Shown here piece after piece: positions 1 to 9,284 of a DNA stretch of 64,000 nt. Under the pieces are notes generated by a model. That model ran no database searches and was not told where the DNA came from. It saw only the letters and a program-made list of their open reading frames with translations. The DNA is taken from contig NZ_QICH01000001.1 in NCBI RefSeq assembly GCF_003194565.2, forward strand, positions 434,001 through 498,000. The letters are read 5' to 3'. The DNA comes from Kangiella spongicola (GTDB lineage Bacteria > Pseudomonadota > Gammaproteobacteria > Enterobacterales > Kangiellaceae). Each line of letters starts with the position of its first letter. Within the stretch, counting starts at the first letter, position 1. Made by a program: the position numbers and the translations under genes.

Positions 1-104
1 TTGGTACAATAAACAATACCACCATCTATCGTAATTGATCCCCAGGAAGGCATTGAAATTGCCATCATAAACACTATAACTATAAAGCTTTTTTTAAAAT
101 CCAT
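1..104 (-). CDS. Secreted protein of unknown function, N-terminal fragment
   Basis: The reverse strand reads an ATG at 104 followed by about 34 codons that run off the left edge. A good ribosome binding site (AAGGAG) lies 6-7 bases upstream of the ATG. The visible residues begin MDFKKSFIVIVFMMAISMPS and then WGSITIDGG, which is a classic signal peptide: basic start, hydrophobic core, small residues before a likely cleavage site near SWGS. The mature part is not in the window, so the family cannot be named. Confidence 0.6.
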   Translation of the reverse strand, partial: MDFKKSFIVIVFMMAISMPSWGSITIDGGIVYCT

Positions 105-318
105 TATTTCTCCTTAATAATTTATATAATTAACCTTTTAACCCTGAAGCCACTCCAACAGTGCAGGGTATAGCAACCTTACAGTAATCTTAAAATAAAT
201 AAAGAAAATTTTGAGATTTTTTTTTAAATTCTCATGATGGGTTTTTATAGCTAGTTTAAACCGGCTCCGTTAACTAAAGCTAATCAACCTTTAAAATTTT
301 AAAGAGTTTATTTCATAA

Positions 319-1341
319 TTAACCCTGCTCTCCAATCGGCCAACGTGGTTTAGCTCTAACCGCTGGCTCTTCGAATTCACCTTGGCCTTTTAGAATTGCC
401 TGATAGCGACAAAATCCCGCGTAAGCGATCATGGCACCATTATCGGTACAGAATTTAGGGCGTGGGTAATAAGCTTTACCGCCTTTCGACTCAAGTAAGT
501 CGGTGAGCTTTGCTCTTAAAGCAACATTCGCGCTAACACCACCCGATACAACAAGTCTCTTTCTGCCTGTTTGCTCTAGCGCTCTTCGGCATTTGATAAA
601 AATGGTATCAACCACCGCTTCTTGAAACGCATAAGCGATATCGGCTAGGGATTGCTCAGACTTATCAGAGCTATTGTATAAATTAGCCACCGCAGTTTTT
701 AGACCACTAAAACTAAAATCTAAGCCAGGCCTATCGGTCATCGGGCGTGGTAACTTATAAATCCCTGCTTGGCCTTTTTCCGCGAGTTTCGCAAGTGCTG
801 GCCCACCCGGATAACCAAGCCCCATAATCTTTGCTGTTTTATCGAAAGCCTCACCGGCAGCATCATCAATCGATTCACCTAGAATGTTGTATTGCCCCAA
901 ACTTTCCACATCGACCAAAAGCGTGTGACCGCCAGAAACCAGCAGTGCCACAAACGGAAATTCAGGCTTATCGTCTTCTAGCATTGGCGCTAATAAATGC
1001 CCTTCCATATGATGCACGCCAATAGCAGGGATATCCCAAGCATAGGCCAAGCTTCGACCTACACCAGATCCGACAAACAAGGCTCCAATCAACCCAGGTC
1101 CTTTGGTATAAGCGATTGCATCAATATCTTCTTGGTTACAATTGGCTTGCTTTAATACTTCTTTAACCAGCGGGATTGTTTTGCGTACATGATCGCGCGA
1201 AGCCAACTCTGGCACTACACCACCATACTCAGCGTGTAATTCGACCTGACTATAAAGTGCATCGCCAATGATTCCCTTTTCAGAATCATATATAGCTACG
1301 CCAGTTTCATCACAAGATGTTTCAATCCCCAGTATTTTCAA
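319..1341 (-). CDS. tsaD: tRNA N6-threonylcarbamoyladenosine transferase subunit TsaD
   Basis: TsaD transfers the threonylcarbamoyl group from TC-AMP to A37 of tRNAs that read ANN codons, in the cytoplasm, together with TsaB and TsaE. The 340-residue length is that of the family. The N-terminal ASKHA-type motif [10 protein letters not shown] (residues 5-14) and the metal-binding histidines H111 and H115 in HHMEGH are present, as are the nucleotide-binding DKTAK and SGGVSAN segments. The start codon is TTG: an in-frame stop lies five codons upstream, there is no ATG before the conserved motif, and the first residues align with MRVLGIETSC of E. coli. In many gammaproteobacteria tsaD is directly divergent from rpsU; here a TonB receptor gene separates them. 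Confidence 0.97.
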   Translation of the reverse strand: MKILGIETSCDETGVAIYDSEKGIIGDALYSQVELHAEYGGVVPELASRDHVRKTIPLVKEVLKQANCNQEDIDAIAYTKGPGLIGALFVGSGVGRSLAYAWDIPAIGVHHMEGHLLAPMLEDDKPEFPFVALLVSGGHTLLVDVESLGQYNILGESIDDAAGEAFDKTAKIMGLGYPGGPALAKLAEKGQAGIYKLPRPMTDRPGLDFSFSGLKTAVANLYNSSDKSEQSLADIAYAFQEAVVDTIFIKCRRALEQTGRKRLVVSGGVSANVALRAKLTDLLESKGGKAYYPRPKFCTDNGAMIAYAGFCRYQAILKGQGEFEEPAVRAKPRWPIGEQG

Positions 1342-1475
1342 TGCAAATTCGCTTTAATTAATCGTAAAACAATGCAGGAATTATATAGAATTTGAACGGC
1401 TATAGCGAGAGTGTGTGAAACATCCTACAAAACTCAAGTTACATTGTATCAACCCGACTGATATCACAGTTTATG

Positions 1476-1489
1476 GCGGTTCTAACCGC
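1476..1489. promoter_or_regulatory. Short dyad upstream of a TonB receptor gene (possible operator)
   Basis: GCGGTT CT AACCGC is a perfect 6-2-6 inverted repeat placed about 33 bases before the receptor ATG. It could be an operator or an RNA hairpin in the leader. No Fur-box-like sequence was seen in this intergenic region. Confidence 0.3.
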
Positions 1490-1522
1490 TACCTTTATGC
1501 TTCTACCATATAGGGGGAAATC

Positions 1523-4087
1523 ATGAAAAAAACCATAATTCACGCGGCAATAATTACCGCTTTAGCAACAACATACTCCACCACCACTCAAGCCGCGCAA
1601 GAAAGTAGCTCGAAAGAGCACACTGCAAAGGACTCTAAAACCATCATTGTCACAGGTACCCGAGTCAGCGGCCGAACGATTGAAGATACAGCCGTTCCGG
1701 TTGACTTAATCACTAGCGACATCATCGAGGAATCCGGCGCCAGCGAAGTTGGTGAGCTTTTGCAAAAATTAGCGCCATCCTTCAACTTTTCGCGCACCAC
1801 CGTCAGCGATGGTACCGATATCATTCGTCCAGCGACGCTAAGAGGCCTTGGCCCCGATCAGGTACTGATATTAGTTAATGGTAAACGTCGCCACAGCCAG
1901 GCGTGGGTTAATATCCAACAAACCATCGGTCGCGGTTCTGCGGGTACTGATATCAACTCAATCCCCGTTTCCGCAATTGAGCATATCGAAGTTTTACGTG
2001 ATGGCGCAGCCGCTCAATATGGCTCCGACGCTATTGCTGGTGTAATCAACATCATCCTCAAAGGCGGAAGCGCTGGCACCACAATTTCTGGTAAATGGGG
2101 CCAAACTAAAGAAGGCGACGGAACAGTTAAGCAAGTTTCCGCCAACAGTACCATCGAGCTAGGTGATACTGGATTCTTAAATCTCACCGCCGAGTTTCGA
2201 GATCGTGACGCAACCAACCGTGCCGGAATCAGTAATCGCAAAGATCGCGTGATTATGCGACTGGGCGATTCTTCTGCTGAAAATAAATACCTGTTCTTTA
2301 ATGGTGAAGCAGGCATTGCCTATTTCTTCGGTGGCGTTTCATCGCGCTCTGGTCAATCTGGTGGCTTCTACCGTTTTGAAGATCGCGCTGATCGCAACGT
2401 GCCACAAGTGTATCCCGATGGCTTTTTACCATTACAGAACACCAGCGTCGACGACACCTCCCTAGCATTTGGTATTCGCGACTTTATTGGCGAATCGTGG
2501 GAGTATGACTTAAGTGCGGTTTATGGCAAAAACGAATACGGCTTCATCGCCTCAAACTCTTTGAACGCCTCCATCGCCGCTCAGTATGTGGCTAACAATC
2601 CTGGCGCAACGGACGCGGAAATTGCCGCTAACGCAGGTCCAACACGTGCCGATAGTGGTGGTATCGAATTTCAGCAATTAACCTATAACTTTGATTTAAG
2701 TAGTCCGTTGGACTGGGGATTGCACGACGATGTGTATTTTTCCACGGGTATCGAGTACCGCGAAGAGGACTATGGTATCAACGCTGGTGAGCTGGTTTCA
2801 TACTCTTGTGGTTACACAGGCAGCACCAACAATCCATTCCCTTCAGTTATCGATCCAAACGTTGCTGCGGCCTGCGGCATGCAAGGCTTCCCAGGTTACA
2901 GTCCTGAAATTTCAGCGGCAAGTCAGCGCGAGCGTGACAACTATGCCTTTTACATCGACATGGAGTCCAACCTAAGCGATAACTTCCTGCTTGGTATTGC
3001 TGCCCGCTACGAAGACTTCAGCGATGCAGGCGACGCTACCACCGGAAAAATATCAGCTCGTTGGGATCTTACTGAAACCTTTGGCTTAAGAGGTGCGGTA
3101 TCGACCGGCTTCCGCGCACCAAGCTTAGCCCAACGCGCATTCACAACTGTTTTTACCGATGTTGACGGCACTGAATTGTCGCAAACTTATCATGCCCCAG
3201 AGGGTAGCGAATTCGCAGCCGCCTATGGTGTTAATAAACTTGAGCACGAGTCTTCGGATAATATGAGCCTTGGCGCAGTGTATAGCCCAGGTAACGGCCT
3301 CAGCATGTCGCTCGACGCTTATCAAATCGATATCGAAGACCGAATCGTGCTGGGGGGTGGCTTAAATGGGCAAAATGCTGATGCTAATGGCAACCCTGTG
3401 GTAAACCAACCAGCTTTGGATTATCTCAACGCCAATGGTTATAACAAAGGCCAATTCTTTTCCAATGCAATTGATACTGAGACCTTCGGGGCAGACTTTG
3501 TATTAACTTACGATTGGGGAACTGAAGGCTTGGGCGATTACACCTTCACCTGGTTAAGTCATTACAATCGCACTGAAGTCAAAGAAATTAATGCACCACA
3601 AGGCGTTTTGCCTGAAACACTATTCTCGCAAGCACAAGTCGATAATATTGAAACCGGTCAACCACGCCAGCGCTTGATGCTTGGTTTAGACTGGGCGCTC
3701 AATAACTGGTCGTCATCATTGAAAGTTAACCGATACGGTAAAGTCAAAACCTCCTTCTTTACCTGCCAAGGATTGGGCATTCCAACCTCTAACCCTGACG
3801 TTTGTAATGGTGCCTTGGGAATCGACCCATCACCTTCAGTCCGCTCAAGCGCCAAGTGGTTAGCAGATCTAGAAGTGCGTTATGACTTCGACAACGGTGT
3901 CCGATTAACGGTTGGTGGTAACAACATCACCGATGAATATCCAGATAAATTACCAGAGAACGCCGTTCACCGTTTTATTAGTGACGCTCCGGAGTTTGGT
4001 AACTATATCTACCCTTGGGAGTCCACTCCATTCGGTATAAATGGTGCTTTTTACTACGTCAAATTAGACCTCAGCCCATCAAATTAA
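1523..4087 (+). CDS. TonB-dependent outer membrane receptor, substrate unknown
   Basis: This 854-residue protein is a TonB-dependent receptor, an outer membrane beta-barrel with a plug domain that imports iron chelates, vitamins or oligomers using energy from TonB-ExbB-ExbD. A signal peptide is visible at residues 1-24 (ending TTQAA), followed by a TonB-box-like IIVTGTR segment, a plug domain at about 50-180 with the LVNGKRRH and GSDAIAGVINIIL signatures, and a long barrel. The start has a strong ribosome binding site (AGGGGGAAATC before ATG). It ends KLDLSPSN rather than with the usual terminal aromatic residue of barrel proteins. Its position between tsaD and rpsU is unusual. The LNGKRRH subtype is common in marine gammaproteobacteria, but I cannot assign a substrate. 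A rho-independent terminator follows immediately. Confidence 0.9.
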   Translation: MKKTIIHAAIITALATTYSTTTQAAQESSSKEHTAKDSKTIIVTGTRVSGRTIEDTAVPVDLITSDIIEESGASEVGELLQKLAPSFNFSRTTVSDGTDIIRPATLRGLGPDQVLILVNGKRRHSQAWVNIQQTIGRGSAGTDINSIPVSAIEHIEVLRDGAAAQYGSDAIAGVINIILKGGSAGTTISGKWGQTKEGDGTVKQVSANSTIELGDTGFLNLTAEFRDRDATNRAGISNRKDRVIMRLGDSSAENKYLFFNGEAGIAYFFGGVSSRSGQSGGFYRFEDRADRNVPQVYPDGFLPLQNTSVDDTSLAFGIRDFIGESWEYDLSAVYGKNEYGFIASNSLNASIAAQYVANNPGATDAEIAANAGPTRADSGGIEFQQLTYNFDLSSPLDWGLHDDVYFSTGIEYREEDYGINAGELVSYSCGYTGSTNNPFPSVIDPNVAAACGMQGFPGYSPEISAASQRERDNYAFYIDMESNLSDNFLLGIAARYEDFSDAGDATTGKISARWDLTETFGLRGAVSTGFRAPSLAQRAFTTVFTDVDGTELSQTYHAPEGSEFAAAYGVNKLEHESSDNMSLGAVYSPGNGLSMSLDAYQIDIEDRIVLGGGLNGQNADANGNPVVNQPALDYLNANGYNKGQFFSNAIDTETFGADFVLTYDWGTEGLGDYTFTWLSHYNRTEVKEINAPQGVLPETLFSQAQVDNIETGQPRQRLMLGLDWALNNWSSSLKVNRYGKVKTSFFTCQGLGIPTSNPDVCNGALGIDPSPSVRSSAKWLADLEVRYDFDNGVRLTVGGNNITDEYPDKLPENAVHRFISDAPEFGNYIYPWESTPFGINGAFYYVKLDLSPSN

Positions 4088-4105
4088 ACAAAGATCGCAA
4101 ATAAA

Positions 4106-4128
4106 TGGCCTCGAAAGGGGCCTTTTCT
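4106..4128 (+). terminator. Rho-independent terminator after the TonB receptor gene
   Basis: GGCCTC, a GAAA tetraloop, then GGGGCC followed by TTTTCTTT form a compact hairpin with a T-run about 19 bases after the stop codon. It separates the receptor gene from rpsU. Confidence 0.75.
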
Positions 4129-4244
4129 TTGCTTTTTGCCTGAAAAATGTTTAAAATTTGCGCCCTTCTTGAGTCAATAGTTTCATTTCAAGAAGTTAAC
4201 TTTCTGATTTTATTAACATTAACTTAAAGGTTAGGTGATTTTTA

Positions 4245-4460
4245 ATGCCAAGCGTAAGAGTAAAAGATAACGAGCCATTTGACGTTGCATTACGTCGCTT
4301 CAAGCGCTCATGCGAAAAAGCAGGTATTTTGGCTGAAGTTCGTAAGCGTGAATACTACGAAAAGCCAACATCTGTACGCAAGCGTGAAAAAGCAGCGGCA
4401 GTAAAGCGTGCAGCGAAAAAAGTAGCTCGCGAAAACGCTCGTCGCATTCGCTTGTATTAA
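4245..4460 (+). CDS. rpsU: 30S ribosomal protein S21
   Basis: S21 is the small basic protein of the 30S platform that aids mRNA binding at initiation. The 71 residues match the family length and sequence: [20 protein letters not shown] at the start and an Arg/Lys/Ala-rich tail ending RRIRLY. A TTAGGTGA ribosome binding site precedes the ATG. It is the first gene of the conserved rpsU-(yqeY)-dnaG-rpoD block, here with 55 bases before the yqeY start. Confidence 0.98.
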   Translation: MPSVRVKDNEPFDVALRRFKRSCEKAGILAEVRKREYYEKPTSVRKREKAAAVKRAAKKVARENARRIRLY

Positions 4461-4515
4461 GAGCTTATTGAAGCAATTCTTTTTAAGAACGCATTAGATA
4501 AGTGAGAGGATAGCC

Positions 4516-4962
4516 GTGTCAGCAATACATGATCGTCTAAAAGAAGCCATGAAAGATGCCATGCGCGCTAAGCAAAAAGAGCGCTTGAGCACTATCCGCT
4601 TAGCTTTGTCTGCTATTAAGCAGGTCGAAGTAGACACTCGTGAAACGTTAGATGACGCGGCCATTCTTGCTATCTTAGACAAGCTCGTAAAACAGCGTCG
4701 TGACTCGATTAAGCAGTACGAAGATGCCGGCCGTCAAGAACTCGCCGATATCGAAAAAGCTGAAATCGAAGTTCTACAAGATTTCCTTCCAGCACCATTG
4801 ACTGACGAAGAAGTCAGCGCCCTGATTGAAGATGCCGTAAACAAAACTGGCGCAGAATCAATGAAAGATATGGGCAAGGTCATGGGGCTATTAAAACCAC
4901 AACTTCAAGGTCGCGCAGACATGGGCGCCGTGAGTGGTAAAATTAAGGCTCGTTTGTCTTAA
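4516..4962 (+). CDS. GatB/YqeY domain protein
   Basis: This is a 148-residue YqeY-type protein, related to the C-terminal helical domain of the GatB subunit of tRNA amidotransferase. It probably contacts tRNA, but its cellular role is not settled. The sequence shows the typical start (SAIHDRLKEAMKDAMRAK), LRLTTIR-like segment (LSTIRLALSAIKQ) and the conserved end (GRADMGAVSGKIKARL). The start codon is GTG, chosen because a GAGAGGA ribosome binding site lies just upstream and the N terminus matches the family. It lies between rpsU and dnaG as in Pseudomonas and relatives. Confidence 0.93.
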   Translation: MSAIHDRLKEAMKDAMRAKQKERLSTIRLALSAIKQVEVDTRETLDDAAILAILDKLVKQRRDSIKQYEDAGRQELADIEKAEIEVLQDFLPAPLTDEEVSALIEDAVNKTGAESMKDMGKVMGLLKPQLQGRADMGAVSGKIKARLS

Positions 4963-5097
4963 TTAGACTTTTCTGTTTTAAAACAATTTTTCTACAAGAC
5001 TATTTTCTTACAAGCTAGGTAAAATAAGCGCCCTCTGCTATGATTGGGCTAACAATTTGTCGTGTCCTAATAAAACGTTTCTCTCTAAGAAAGAATA

Positions 5098-6879
5098 ATG
5101 GCCCTTATCCCTCAGCAATTTATTCAAGAGCTTTTAGCTCGAGTTGATATTGTCGACTTGATCGATTCGCGCCTGCCATTAAAAAAAGCAGGGAGCAACT
5201 ATAAGGCTTGTTGCCCTTTCCACGGCGAAAAAACCCCTTCTTTCTCGGTCAGCCAAGATAAACAGTTTTACCATTGCTTTGGTTGCGGTGCTCATGGCAA
5301 CGCCATTGGCTTTATCATGGAGTACGATCGCTTAGAGTTTCCGGATGCTGTCGAAGAGCTGGCGTCGAGCCTTGGAATGGAGGTTCCGCGCGATGAAAAC
5401 GCGCCCAACCGCCCTAAGGTCGATGTGTCTCTTTATGACTTAATGGAGAAAATTGCTAAGTTCTACCAGCGTCAATTGACCACACCTCAGGGCAAGCCCG
5501 CCGTTGAGTACTTAAAAAAGCGCGGCTTAAGTGGCGAGATAGCTAAACAGTTTGGTATTGGCTTCGTGCCAAATGAATGGCGCAATCTAGAGAAAATTTT
5601 TCCAAAACTGAAAAGCGACAAGAAGCTTCAGCAGCAACTCGTCGATTGTGGCATGTTGATCAAAAAAGACAACTCAAGCTACGACCGCTTCCGTGACCGC
5701 ATCATGTTCCCGATCAAGGATAAACGTGGTCGCGTGATAGCTTTTGGCGGCCGCATTATCGATCAAGGGGAGCCGAAGTATTTAAACTCTCCTGAAACTC
5801 CTATTTTTCACAAAAGCAACGAACTCTATGGCCTTTACGAGGCACGCCAAGCGAACCGTAAACTCAAACGCTTGCTGATTGTCGAAGGGTATATGGACGT
5901 GGTAGCGCTTGCTCAATTTGGCTTCACCAACGCAGTAGCAACCCTTGGTACGGCGACCACAGAGAGTCACTTGCAACAACTGTTTCGTACCACACGCGAG
6001 TTGGTGCTGTGTTTCGACGGTGATAGAGCCGGTCGTGATGCCGCCTTACGCGCCCTGGAGCATGGCTTAAGCCAACTTCGAGATGGTCGTGAAATTAAGT
6101 TGATGTTTTTGCCCGATGGCGAAGATCCAGACTCAATGGTACGCAAGGTGGGCCAAGAAGCCTTTACCCAGCAAGTCCAAGAAGCGACGCCACTGTTCGA
6201 GTTTTTACTCGAACATCTAGCCTCGCAGGTGGATTTAGACTCGGTTTCTGGTCGTGGGCAACTGGTTCATCTAGCTAAACCCTACATGGAGAAGGTTACT
6301 GATCCGATTTATCACGAATTCTTTAGCCATGCTTTGGCTAAAAAAGCTCAGTTGTCGGTTGAAAAATTAGAGAAAATCATTGCCCAGCCCGAAGAAAAGC
6401 CGAAAACGACGCCAAGACAGCAGTCAACGCAAAAATCTGGTAAAACCAATAAAACGATCCAGTTAGCCTTAACCTTACTGTTACAGCAACCATCGTTAGG
6501 CTTGGCGATTAACAACTTCGCATGGCTAAAAACATTACCCGATAAGGGCCCTAAGCTGTTACAGCAGCTCCTTGAAATTATTCACAGAAACCCCAATATC
6601 ACTACAGGTACCCTGCTCGAGCATTGGCGAGAACATGATAAGCTCTATCAAAGGCTTTCTCAGCTCGCAATTCACCAACGAGAAGAGCGGATGCGGGGTA
6701 ATGAGCAAGCAGAGCTCCAAGACTGCATGAAACAACTCCTTCGCCAGGCCCAAACTCAACGTTTGGATTACCTCCGATTAAAGGATGAACAATCAGGTCA
6801 GAAACTAACGGCTACAGAAAAATCCGAATACCAGCAATTACTATTGTTGGCCAAGCAAAAGCCTCAAAAATCAGGGTAA
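5098..6879 (+). CDS. dnaG: DNA primase DnaG
   Basis: DnaG makes the short RNA primers for leading- and lagging-strand replication at the fork with DnaB helicase. The 593-residue protein has the full domain order: an N-terminal CHC2 zinc-binding domain with ligands C39, H42, C60 and C63; the primase core; a Toprim domain with VEGYMDVVA and the acidic FDGDRAGRDAA metal site; and a C-terminal helicase-binding region from about residue 440. The region from 405 to 425 is a charged, proline/threonine/glutamine-rich linker. It lies 135 bases after yqeY and upstream of rpoD, the classic macromolecular-synthesis arrangement. Confidence 0.98.
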   Translation: MALIPQQFIQELLARVDIVDLIDSRLPLKKAGSNYKACCPFHGEKTPSFSVSQDKQFYHCFGCGAHGNAIGFIMEYDRLEFPDAVEELASSLGMEVPRDENAPNRPKVDVSLYDLMEKIAKFYQRQLTTPQGKPAVEYLKKRGLSGEIAKQFGIGFVPNEWRNLEKIFPKLKSDKKLQQQLVDCGMLIKKDNSSYDRFRDRIMFPIKDKRGRVIAFGGRIIDQGEPKYLNSPETPIFHKSNELYGLYEARQANRKLKRLLIVEGYMDVVALAQFGFTNAVATLGTATTESHLQQLFRTTRELVLCFDGDRAGRDAALRALEHGLSQLRDGREIKLMFLPDGEDPDSMVRKVGQEAFTQQVQEATPLFEFLLEHLASQVDLDSVSGRGQLVHLAKPYMEKVTDPIYHEFFSHALAKKAQLSVEKLEKIIAQPEEKPKTTPRQQSTQKSGKTNKTIQLALTLLLQQPSLGLAINNFAWLKTLPDKGPKLLQQLLEIIHRNPNITTGTLLEHWREHDKLYQRLSQLAIHQREERMRGNEQAELQDCMKQLLRQAQTQRLDYLRLKDEQSGQKLTATEKSEYQQLLLLAKQKPQKSG

Positions 6880-6888
6880 AGCTAACGC

Positions 6889-6918
6889 TTGCTGAAAAGG
6901 GGGCAAATTCTGTATAAT
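6889..6918 (+). promoter_or_regulatory. Predicted sigma-70 promoter for rpoD
   Basis: TTGCTG at 6889-6894 and a perfect TATAAT at 6913-6918 are separated by 18 bases. The site falls in the gap after the dnaG stop codon and would give rpoD its own transcript with a leader of roughly 100 bases. Confidence 0.6.
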
Positions 6919-7028
6919 TTGCGGTTCGCCATGCGTTAACCGCGAGGGTTATGTGCGCCTAACGCCTAGCCAATTATGAATTCGCGTATATACGCAAATG
7001 GTGTGTGATCACAACAAAGGTATTCTAG

Positions 7029-8906
7029 ATGTCAGAGAATTCGCAACAGTCACAGCAGTCACAATTAAAGTTACTCATCGCGAAAGGTAAAGAACAAGGG
7101 TTCTTAACCTATGCGGAGGTGAACGATCACCTGCCGCCAGATATTGTCGACCCAGAGCAGATCGAAGACATAATCCGAATGATCAACGACATGGGTATTC
7201 AGGTTTATGAAACAACGCCTGATGCCGATGAGTTGATCATTAACGATGAGTCAGTGACTGACGAAGAAGCCGCTGAAGAAGCTGCTGCCGCTTTAGCCAG
7301 TGTCGATGGTGAGTTTGGCCGTACAACTGACCCAGTTCGTATGTACATGCGTGAAATGGGTAGTGTTGAACTTCTTACTCGTGAAGGCGAAATTGATATT
7401 GCCAAGCGTATTGAGGAAGGTATTCGCCAGGTTCTTACTGCGATTGGTAACTACCCTGACACGATTCGTATTCTACTTGAAGAATATGACCAGTATAAAA
7501 ACGAGTTTATCCGTCTTACCGATATCGTAAACAGCTTCCTCGACGGTGAAGAAGCGGAGTTCGTTCAAGAAGAATCTGAAGCAGCTAAAATAGCGAGCGC
7601 TAATGCCGAAGCGGAAGCTGAAGACGAAGATCTTGATGATGTCGAAGATGATGAAGATGACGCGGATGATGAAGAAGCTGCAGAAGTGGATACTGGCCCA
7701 GATCCAGAAGAAGCCGAAGAGCGATTCGCTGCACTTGCTAAGCAATATGATAAAACAGTAAAAGCCATTAAGCGCTACGGTCGCGACCACAAGTCAGCGA
7801 TTAAGCAAATTGAAGCGATGTGCGAGCTGTTTATGAATATCAAGCTGGCACCACGTATGTTCGACTACTTAGTACAAAACCTTCGTACTAAGATGGACAG
7901 CATTCGTGAGCAAGAACGCTATATCATGCACATGGCTGTGAAAAAAGCACGTATGCCGCGTAAGACCTTTATTTCTACTTTCTCAGGCTCAGAAACCAAT
8001 CCTGAGTGGTTAGACGGTCATCTTGCAAAGAAAAGTAAATACTCAGAAGCTTTAGCAGAGTATGCCGAAGATATTCGCAAAGCTCAGCGCAAAATGCAGC
8101 TAGTAGAAGAAAGCTGTGACTTATCGGTGCTTGAAATCAAAGAAGCTAACCGTGAAATGTCGATTGGTGAAGCGAAAGCTCGCCGCGCGAAAAAAGAAAT
8201 GGTTGAAGCAAACCTACGTTTGGTTATCTCAATCGCTAAGAAATACACCAACCGTGGCTTACAATTCTTGGATCTGATTCAGGAAGGTAATATTGGTTTG
8301 ATGAAAGCGGTCGATAAGTTCGAATACCGCCGTGGTTATAAGTTCTCAACTTATGCAACATGGTGGATTCGTCAGGCGATTACTCGTTCGATTGCTGACC
8401 AAGCTCGTACCATCCGTATCCCGGTACACATGATTGAAACCATCAACAAGCTAAACCGTATTTCTCGTCAAATGCTTCAGGAAATGGGCCGTGAGCCACA
8501 GCCGGAAGAGTTGGCAGAACGTATGGAAATGCCGGAAGATAAGATCCGTAAAGTCCTTAAAATTGCCAAAGAGCCGATTTCGATGGAAACGCCGATTGGT
8601 GATGATGAAGATTCACATCTTGGTGACTTTATCGAAGACTCAACGATCGACTCTCCAGTGGACGCTGCGACAGGCGAAAGCTTGAAAGAAGTAACCGACG
8701 AAATCCTAGCTGGCTTAACCGCCCGTGAAGCGAAAGTACTTCGTATGCGCTTCGGTATCGATATGAATACAGATCATACGTTAGAAGAAGTCGGTAAGCA
8801 GTTCGATGTAACTCGTGAACGTATTCGTCAGATCGAAGCTAAAGCCTTGCGCAAGCTACGTCACCCAAGTCGTTCAGAAAAGCTTCGTACTTATATTGAT
8901 GAGTAG
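7029..8906 (+). CDS. rpoD: RNA polymerase primary sigma factor RpoD (sigma-70)
   Basis: RpoD directs core RNA polymerase to housekeeping promoters. The 625-residue protein shows region 1.1 ([20 protein letters not shown]), region 1.2 ([11 protein letters not shown]), a large non-conserved region, regions 2.1-2.4 ([20 protein letters not shown] through [12 protein letters not shown]), region 3 and the region 4.2 helix-turn-helix ([20 protein letters not shown]). The non-conserved region holds an extremely acidic run of Asp/Glu at about residues 195-235. An AAAGGT ribosome binding site precedes the ATG. Confidence 0.99.
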   Translation: MSENSQQSQQSQLKLLIAKGKEQGFLTYAEVNDHLPPDIVDPEQIEDIIRMINDMGIQVYETTPDADELIINDESVTDEEAAEEAAAALASVDGEFGRTTDPVRMYMREMGSVELLTREGEIDIAKRIEEGIRQVLTAIGNYPDTIRILLEEYDQYKNEFIRLTDIVNSFLDGEEAEFVQEESEAAKIASANAEAEAEDEDLDDVEDDEDDADDEEAAEVDTGPDPEEAEERFAALAKQYDKTVKAIKRYGRDHKSAIKQIEAMCELFMNIKLAPRMFDYLVQNLRTKMDSIREQERYIMHMAVKKARMPRKTFISTFSGSETNPEWLDGHLAKKSKYSEALAEYAEDIRKAQRKMQLVEESCDLSVLEIKEANREMSIGEAKARRAKKEMVEANLRLVISIAKKYTNRGLQFLDLIQEGNIGLMKAVDKFEYRRGYKFSTYATWWIRQAITRSIADQARTIRIPVHMIETINKLNRISRQMLQEMGREPQPEELAERMEMPEDKIRKVLKIAKEPISMETPIGDDEDSHLGDFIEDSTIDSPVDAATGESLKEVTDEILAGLTAREAKVLRMRFGIDMNTDHTLEEVGKQFDVTRERIRQIEAKALRKLRHPSRSEKLRTYIDE

Positions 8907-8953
8907 GAAATAGGAATCTTAATTAGTTTTAATTAATTCAGATTTATTATTGC

Positions 8954-8998
8954 ACGCGCAGAAGATTTTTCGTAAACTCCTGCGCGTTAGCATTTTTA
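8954..8998 (+). terminator. Probable terminator after rpoD
   Basis: ACGCGCAG at 8954-8961 and CTGCGCGT at 8980-8987 form a perfect 8-bp GC-rich stem with an 18-base loop. A short T-rich stretch (ATTTTT) follows a few bases later. The large loop makes it a less certain terminator. Confidence 0.5.
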
Positions 8999-9025
8999 GA
9001 ACACCTCTTTTCAAGTTGTATAAAT

Positions 9026-9102
9026 GGGCCTTTAGCTCAGTTGGTTAGAGCACCCGACTCATAATCGGTAGGTCCCCAGTTCAAGTCTGGGAAGGCCCAC
9101 CA
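9026..9102 (+). tRNA. tRNA with CAU anticodon, probably tRNA-Ile2
   Basis: A 77-base cloverleaf is readable by eye: acceptor stem GGGCCTT / AAGGCCC, D arm GCTC...GAGC, anticodon loop CTCATAA, T arm CCCAG-TTCAAGT-CTGGG, discriminator A and an encoded CCA. The anticodon is CAU. The anticodon arm CGACTCATAATCG and the AGGTC variable region match E. coli ileX better than elongator tRNA-Met, so the wobble C is likely converted to lysidine by TilS to read AUA. Initiator tRNA is excluded because the first acceptor pair is G-C. A tRNA in this place after rpoD is also seen in Pseudomonas. Confidence 0.9.
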
Positions 9103-9284
9103 TTTATACAAAATATACATTTCTCAATACCAAGCATTTAACTTCCGCTTCCTTTAGACACTACCCTCTGCTTAGTATTCTTGGTAATCCAACTCCCTGC
9201 ATGCCACAAGACAAACCACAACTTCATTGATTCCGAAGCACTTTTAGCCAACAATAGCAAAACGCTTTAATCATAAGGATGGTC

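Noticed and set aside
7473-7790. Open reading frames antisense to the acidic region of rpoD
   Set aside because: They are low-complexity mirror translations of the Asp/Glu codons, have no ribosome binding site and lie wholly inside rpoD.
9026-9102. Reading the CAU tRNA as initiator or elongator tRNA-Met
   Set aside because: The first acceptor pair is G-C, unlike initiator tRNA, and the anticodon arm and variable region match tRNA-Ile2 better than elongator Met; some doubt remains.
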